Shown here piece after piece: positions 61,373 through 64,000 of a stretch of 64,000 nt of DNA. Within the stretch, counting starts at the first letter, position 1. Each line of letters starts with the position of its first letter. This DNA is from Lentisphaeria bacterium (GTDB lineage Bacteria; Verrucomicrobiota; Lentisphaeria; Victivallales; Victivallaceae), in contig JAFWBQ010000092.1 in NCBI GenBank assembly GCA_017507125.1, positions 1 to 64,000 of the forward strand, given 5' to 3'. The notes under the pieces were generated by a model, which worked only from the letters and a program-made list of their open reading frames with translations, was not told the DNA's origin and searched no databases. A program made the translations under genes and the position numbers.

Positions 61373-62063
61373 CTTTGATCACTCCCTTGCGTTTTAAAAA
61401 TTGGAAAAGCGACGCGGCGGCATTGAATTCTGCCTGTTTGCGGCTGCGTCCTCTGCCGACGGCTGTGTAGCGGCGCAGATTCAGTTCCACTTCGTAAAGA
61501 GGCAGATGCTGGGGACCGCTGTGGCGCAGTACAGTGTAGTGGGGCACATCGTTCCACTGCTGCTGTGAGAACTCCTGCAATTTCCCTTTGGGATTGAGCT
61601 CCTGAAGCAGACGGCGGGGATCGGGGAAATGTGTTTCCACAAGTTCCAGAAGAATTTTCCGGACAGGTTCAAAACCGAGCTCCAGATAAAGGGCTCCGGT
61701 AAAGGCTTCAAAAAGATCGGCCAGTGTGGAGTCGCGCTCAATACCGCCGGCTCCCTGTTCGCCTTTCCCGATTCTCAGAAAGGGCCCCAGTTTCATTTCA
61801 CGTGCCAGCAGCGCAAGAGAACTTTCGCAGGCGAGAGCTGAACGTGTTTTGGTCATATCTCCTTCTGTCATTGAAGGATAAAGTTTAAAAAGATGTTCTG
61901 TCAGAACGATTTCCAAAACAGAGTCTCCGAGAAACTCCAGACGTTGATTATCATAGTTAAGATTGTGTTCCACGGCATAACTGCGATGGGTGAAGGCTTC
62001 AAGCAGATATTGGGAATCTGCCGGAATGTTGAATCGGATGGCAATTTGTTTCAGAAGGTTCAC
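61362..62063 (-). CDS. rnc: Ribonuclease III
   Basis: A 233-aa enzyme that cleaves double-stranded RNA. It has an N-terminal endonuclease domain (LLEAFTHRSYAVEH, the signature NQRLEFLGDSVLEIVL about residues 40-55, GTLADLFEAFTGALYLELG-like segment about 115) and a C-terminal dsRNA-binding domain ending RKQAEFNAAASLFQFL. The GTG start at 62063 follows AAGGAG by 6 bases and gives the family length; an upstream ATG would add 88 unrelated residues overlapping the LPS kinase gene. Two hairpins lie in the leader upstream. Confidence 0.92.
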   Translation of the reverse strand: MNLLKQIAIRFNIPADSQYLLEAFTHRSYAVEHNLNYDNQRLEFLGDSVLEIVLTEHLFKLYPSMTEGDMTKTRSALACESSLALLAREMKLGPFLRIGKGEQGAGGIERDSTLADLFEAFTGALYLELGFEPVRKILLELVETHFPDPRRLLQELNPKGKLQEFSQQQWNDVPHYTVLRHSGPQHLPLYEVELNLRRYTAVGRGRSRKQAEFNAAASLFQFLKRKGVIKDDF

Positions 62064-62089
62064 TGGTATTCTCCTTGGCAGAAAGATTT

Positions 62090-62166
62090 CCGGAAGGAAT
62101 TCCGGGAAGAGTTCTGCATGTGTCCGCATCCGTGAGCTGGGGACCGACGGAATAAAACCGGTCCCC
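62090..62166 (-). promoter_or_regulatory. Two hairpins in the leader of rnc
   Basis: In the 106 bases between the LPS kinase stop and rnc: GGGGACCG (62139-62146) pairs with CGGTCCCC (62159-62166), and CCGGAA (62090-62095) with TTCCGG (62100-62105) close to the ribosome site. RNase III of other bacteria cleaves a stem-loop in its own leader, so autoregulation is possible. Inference from position. Confidence 0.45.
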
Positions 62167-62169
62167 GGG

Positions 62170-62925
62170 TCACGCACGCCGACGGTTGTAAAGGTAGCTT
62201 GTTCTGGAGTCAAGAGCACTGCCTGAAAGATCAGTACTGCAATGTTTTCGGTAAAACTCCAGAAACATCCGTTTGAATTCGTCGATAGGAAGAGAGGGGT
62301 TGTTTTGTGCCGCTGAACTGATGACACGTGCCAGCTCCCTCGTACGCACAGAGTTGTTCAGAGGAGCTTTGCCAAGGCGGCAACCGTCCAAATCTATAAC
62401 ACCGGCTTCGCCTGTATCTGTAATATAGATGTTGCGAAAACTCAAGTCTCCGTGCTCAATGCCGTTATCATGGAGTTTTGCCATACATTCAACGATTTTA
62501 TGGGCACTTTCCTCCGGTGCTTCGCAGACATATCTGGTCATAAAAACTGTATCCGGGGGAAGCACATCGGTAAAGAGATAATCACGCAGGGGAAGAAAAA
62601 CACCATATTCCCTGAAAAATCCCCATGGGGCAGGTGTGGCAACTCCTGCCTTTTTTACTGCTAAGGCGCAGAGCGTTGAATGTCTGGCTCTGGAAATACG
62701 GATCCTGTGACGGAATTGACTCCATAAATTATTGTAAAAATAACATTTGATGAAGACATCTTCCGTCACAGCAGAAGTGATTTTTTTATTGCTTTTGCAA
62801 ACCCGGACCTTGTCCTTTCTGAACAGGGCCGCAGATTCAAAAAGATCGACCGGGGAGTCAACACGGACCCAACCGGAAAGATCCCCTTTCCGGCTGCGCT
62901 GAAATTTGATTTCCCCGGTATTCAC
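62170..62925 (-). CDS. LPS kinase family protein (WaaP/KdkA-like)
   Basis: A 251-aa protein-kinase-like fold with FMTRYVCEAPEES, the catalytic loop IEHGDLSFRNIYIT (Asp at about residue 170) and GVIDLDGCRLG (metal-binding, about 185). Members phosphorylate Kdo or heptose of LPS core. The GTG start at 62925 follows GAGGTAA at 5 bases and lies 10 bases after the leuB-like stop; an upstream ATG would extend into that gene. Fits the Kdo isomerase and LptE genes elsewhere in the window. Confidence 0.85.
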   Translation of the reverse strand: MNTGEIKFQRSRKGDLSGWVRVDSPVDLFESAALFRKDKVRVCKSNKKITSAVTEDVFIKCYFYNNLWSQFRHRIRISRARHSTLCALAVKKAGVATPAPWGFFREYGVFLPLRDYLFTDVLPPDTVFMTRYVCEAPEESAHKIVECMAKLHDNGIEHGDLSFRNIYITDTGEAGVIDLDGCRLGKAPLNNSVRTRELARVISSAAQNNPSLPIDEFKRMFLEFYRKHCSTDLSGSALDSRTSYLYNRRRA

Positions 62926-62935
62926 GCGTTTTACC

Positions 62936-64000
62936 TCAGAGAGCCTCGACCACAAGGTCGCCGACTTCAGTGGTGGAGTACCCCATCTTTCCGGCAGCCA
63001 TGGATTTAAGCTTGTTTCCGGTGACAAATGCCATTGCCTTTTCAACGGCGGCGGCGGCATCTTTTTCACCGAGATAGTCCAGCATCATGGCACCGGCACC
63101 GATCGCCGCCATCGGGTTGATGACATTGAGTCCGGTATATTTGGGCGCAGAACCGCCGATGGGTTCAAACATGCTGACGCCTTCGGGATTGATATTTCCG
63201 CCGGAAGAAATTCCCATACCGCCTGCGGTCATGGCGGCCAGGTCGGTGATGATGTCACCCATGAGGTTTTCGGTGACGATGACATCAAACCATTCCGGAT
63301 TTTTGACCATCCACATGGTGGTGGCGTCAACATGGCAGTATGCGGTCTTGACGGTGGGATACTGTTTTGCCATTTCGTTGAATGCCCGTTCCCACATACC
63401 GCAGACATAGGTCAGCACGTTGGTTTTGCCGACCAGAGTGAGCTGAGAGGTGAAACCTGCCGCCTTGTCTTCTTCGGAAAGCCCTTTCCAGGGATTTTCT
63501 TTGGTGTGGCGTTTAACTGCCAGTTCAAAGGCATATTTGAGGCAGCGGTCAACCTGTTTACGGGTGTAGACCCAGTTCTGCACAGCGACTTCATCAGGAG
63601 TATCCTGCTGGACGGTTCCGCCCATACCGGTGTAGACACCGCCTGAGTTTTCGCGAACGACCACATAGTCGATATCTTCAGTGCCTTTGTTGGCAAGAGG
63701 GGTTTCCACGCCGGGGAAAAGTTTCACCGGACGGAGATTGATATACTGGTCAAGCTCAAAGCGCAGACGCAGAAGGATGCCTTTTTCAAGGATACCGGGT
63801 TTGACTTTGTTGCTGCCGATGGCGCCCAGCAGACAGGCGTCGTACTGACGGAGCTGATCGGAAGCATCATCCGGCAGGATCTCTCCTGTAGCCAGATAGT
63901 GATCGGCGCCCCAGTTGAATGCGGTCTTGTCGATGGTGAAACCGAATTTTTTTCCGGCGGCATCCAGAACCTTCAGCGCCTCATTGACGACTTCAGGACC
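62936..64000 (-). CDS. 3-isopropylmalate dehydrogenase-like enzyme, 5' end missing
   Basis: The frame runs open off the right edge, entering at GPEVVNEALK (following the expected GDGI), so about 10-15 residues are missing. The 354 visible residues include LRLRFELDQYINLRPVKL, YVVVRENSGGVY, DATTMWMVKNP, the metal-binding VTENLMGDIITDL and FEPIGGSAPKYTG. The family covers LeuB, isocitrate and tartrate dehydrogenases; the IGGSAPKYTG spelling is one I associate with PVC-type proteins annotated as LeuB. Leucine synthesis is likely but not proven, and no other leu genes are visible. Confidence 0.85.
   Translation of the reverse strand, partial: GPEVVNEALKVLDAAGKKFGFTIDKTAFNWGADHYLATGEILPDDASDQLRQYDACLLGAIGSNKVKPGILEKGILLRLRFELDQYINLRPVKLFPGVETPLANKGTEDIDYVVVRENSGGVYTGMGGTVQQDTPDEVAVQNWVYTRKQVDRCLKYAFELAVKRHTKENPWKGLSEEDKAAGFTSQLTLVGKTNVLTYVCGMWERAFNEMAKQYPTVKTAYCHVDATTMWMVKNPEWFDVIVTENLMGDIITDLAAMTAGGMGISSGGNINPEGVSMFEPIGGSAPKYTGLNVINPMAAIGAGAMMLDYLGEKDAAAAVEKAMAFVTGNKLKSMAAGKMGYSTTEVGDLVVEAL

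Noticed and set aside
62064-62327. N-terminal extension of RNase III to an upstream ATG
   Set aside because: It would overlap the LPS kinase gene, and the extra 88 residues do not resemble RNase III; GTG at 62063 has a good ribosome site.
62926-63069. N-terminal extension of the LPS kinase to an upstream ATG
   Set aside because: It would lie within the leuB-like coding region; the GTG at 62925 has a ribosome site and gives the usual length.
1-64000. CRISPR arrays, prophage or rRNA genes
   Set aside because: No regularly spaced direct repeats, no phage genes and no rRNA sequence were found by reading; apart from the small MITE-like element no transposase gene was seen.

Overview
The window most resembles a chromosome fragment of a Gram-negative, LPS-bearing bacterium of the PVC group, probably Lentisphaerota (Victivallis-like). 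The evidence is: a pseudopilin with the PVC-type [10 protein letters not shown]-terminus and a C-terminal H-X9-DG motif; several DUF4838 / GH67-like secreted proteins; DUF4091, DUF4886 and PF12831-type FAD oxidoreductases; and outer-membrane/LPS genes (LptE, a BamD-like TPR protein, arabinose-5-phosphate isomerase, an LPS-kinase-like protein). The taxonomic call is inference, since there is no rRNA gene in the window. Both window edges cut genes: a Gfo/Idh/MocA oxidoreductase on the left and an isopropylmalate-dehydrogenase-like gene on the right.

Layout. 1-951: end of a sugar oxidoreductase gene and a strong terminator. 1126-6021: a MarR-led RND efflux operon. 6052-9159: a small membrane protein diverging from a GH36-type alpha-galactosidase plus a metallo-hydrolase. 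9164-16873: a tightly packed run of ten genes, hisE-hisG-kdsD-(BamD-like)-lptE-trkH-trkA-HIT-unknown-SGNH, mixing histidine synthesis, envelope biogenesis and potassium uptake. 16834-19121 (minus): an 81-aa conserved protein, prmC, yraN and comF. 19230-22693: a COG2509-type flavoprotein, phoH and a lipoprotein. 22745-42690: a carbohydrate-degradation island with a pseudopilin, four large DUF4838/GH67-like proteins (two of them a tandem duplication), a dipeptidase relative, SGNH/DUF4886 esterase-like proteins, GH20, a RACo-like ferredoxin/ASKHA protein, peptidase U32 and xseB. 42792-50191: a second catabolic cluster (Gfo/Idh/MocA, AraC regulator, FAD oxidoreductase, DUF4091, sugar isomerase, metallo-hydrolase). 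50306-56863: a membrane protein of unknown function, a candidate MITE, and a second RND operon whose promoter spacer holds a perfect palindrome. 56905-59350: tRNA-Leu(CAA) and a protein with two complete PilT ATPase units in one chain. 59337-64000 (minus): PfkB kinase, iron ADH, RNase III, LPS kinase and the leuB-like gene.

A recurring promoter architecture is visible: TTG-type -35, a spacer of 16 or (mostly) 17 bases, and a -10 of TATATT, commonly TATATTAT. It was used to choose start codons. Two genes (6052-6378 and 36359-37747, both minus) have the -10 only 8 bases from the ATG and no Shine-Dalgarno sequence, so they are probably leaderless. The points most worth a second look are the tandem PilT fusion, the candidate MITE at 52246-52442, the second RND permease lacking all three canonical proton-relay residues, the duplicated DUF4838 genes with nucleotide-identical blocks, and the spacer-embedded operators.
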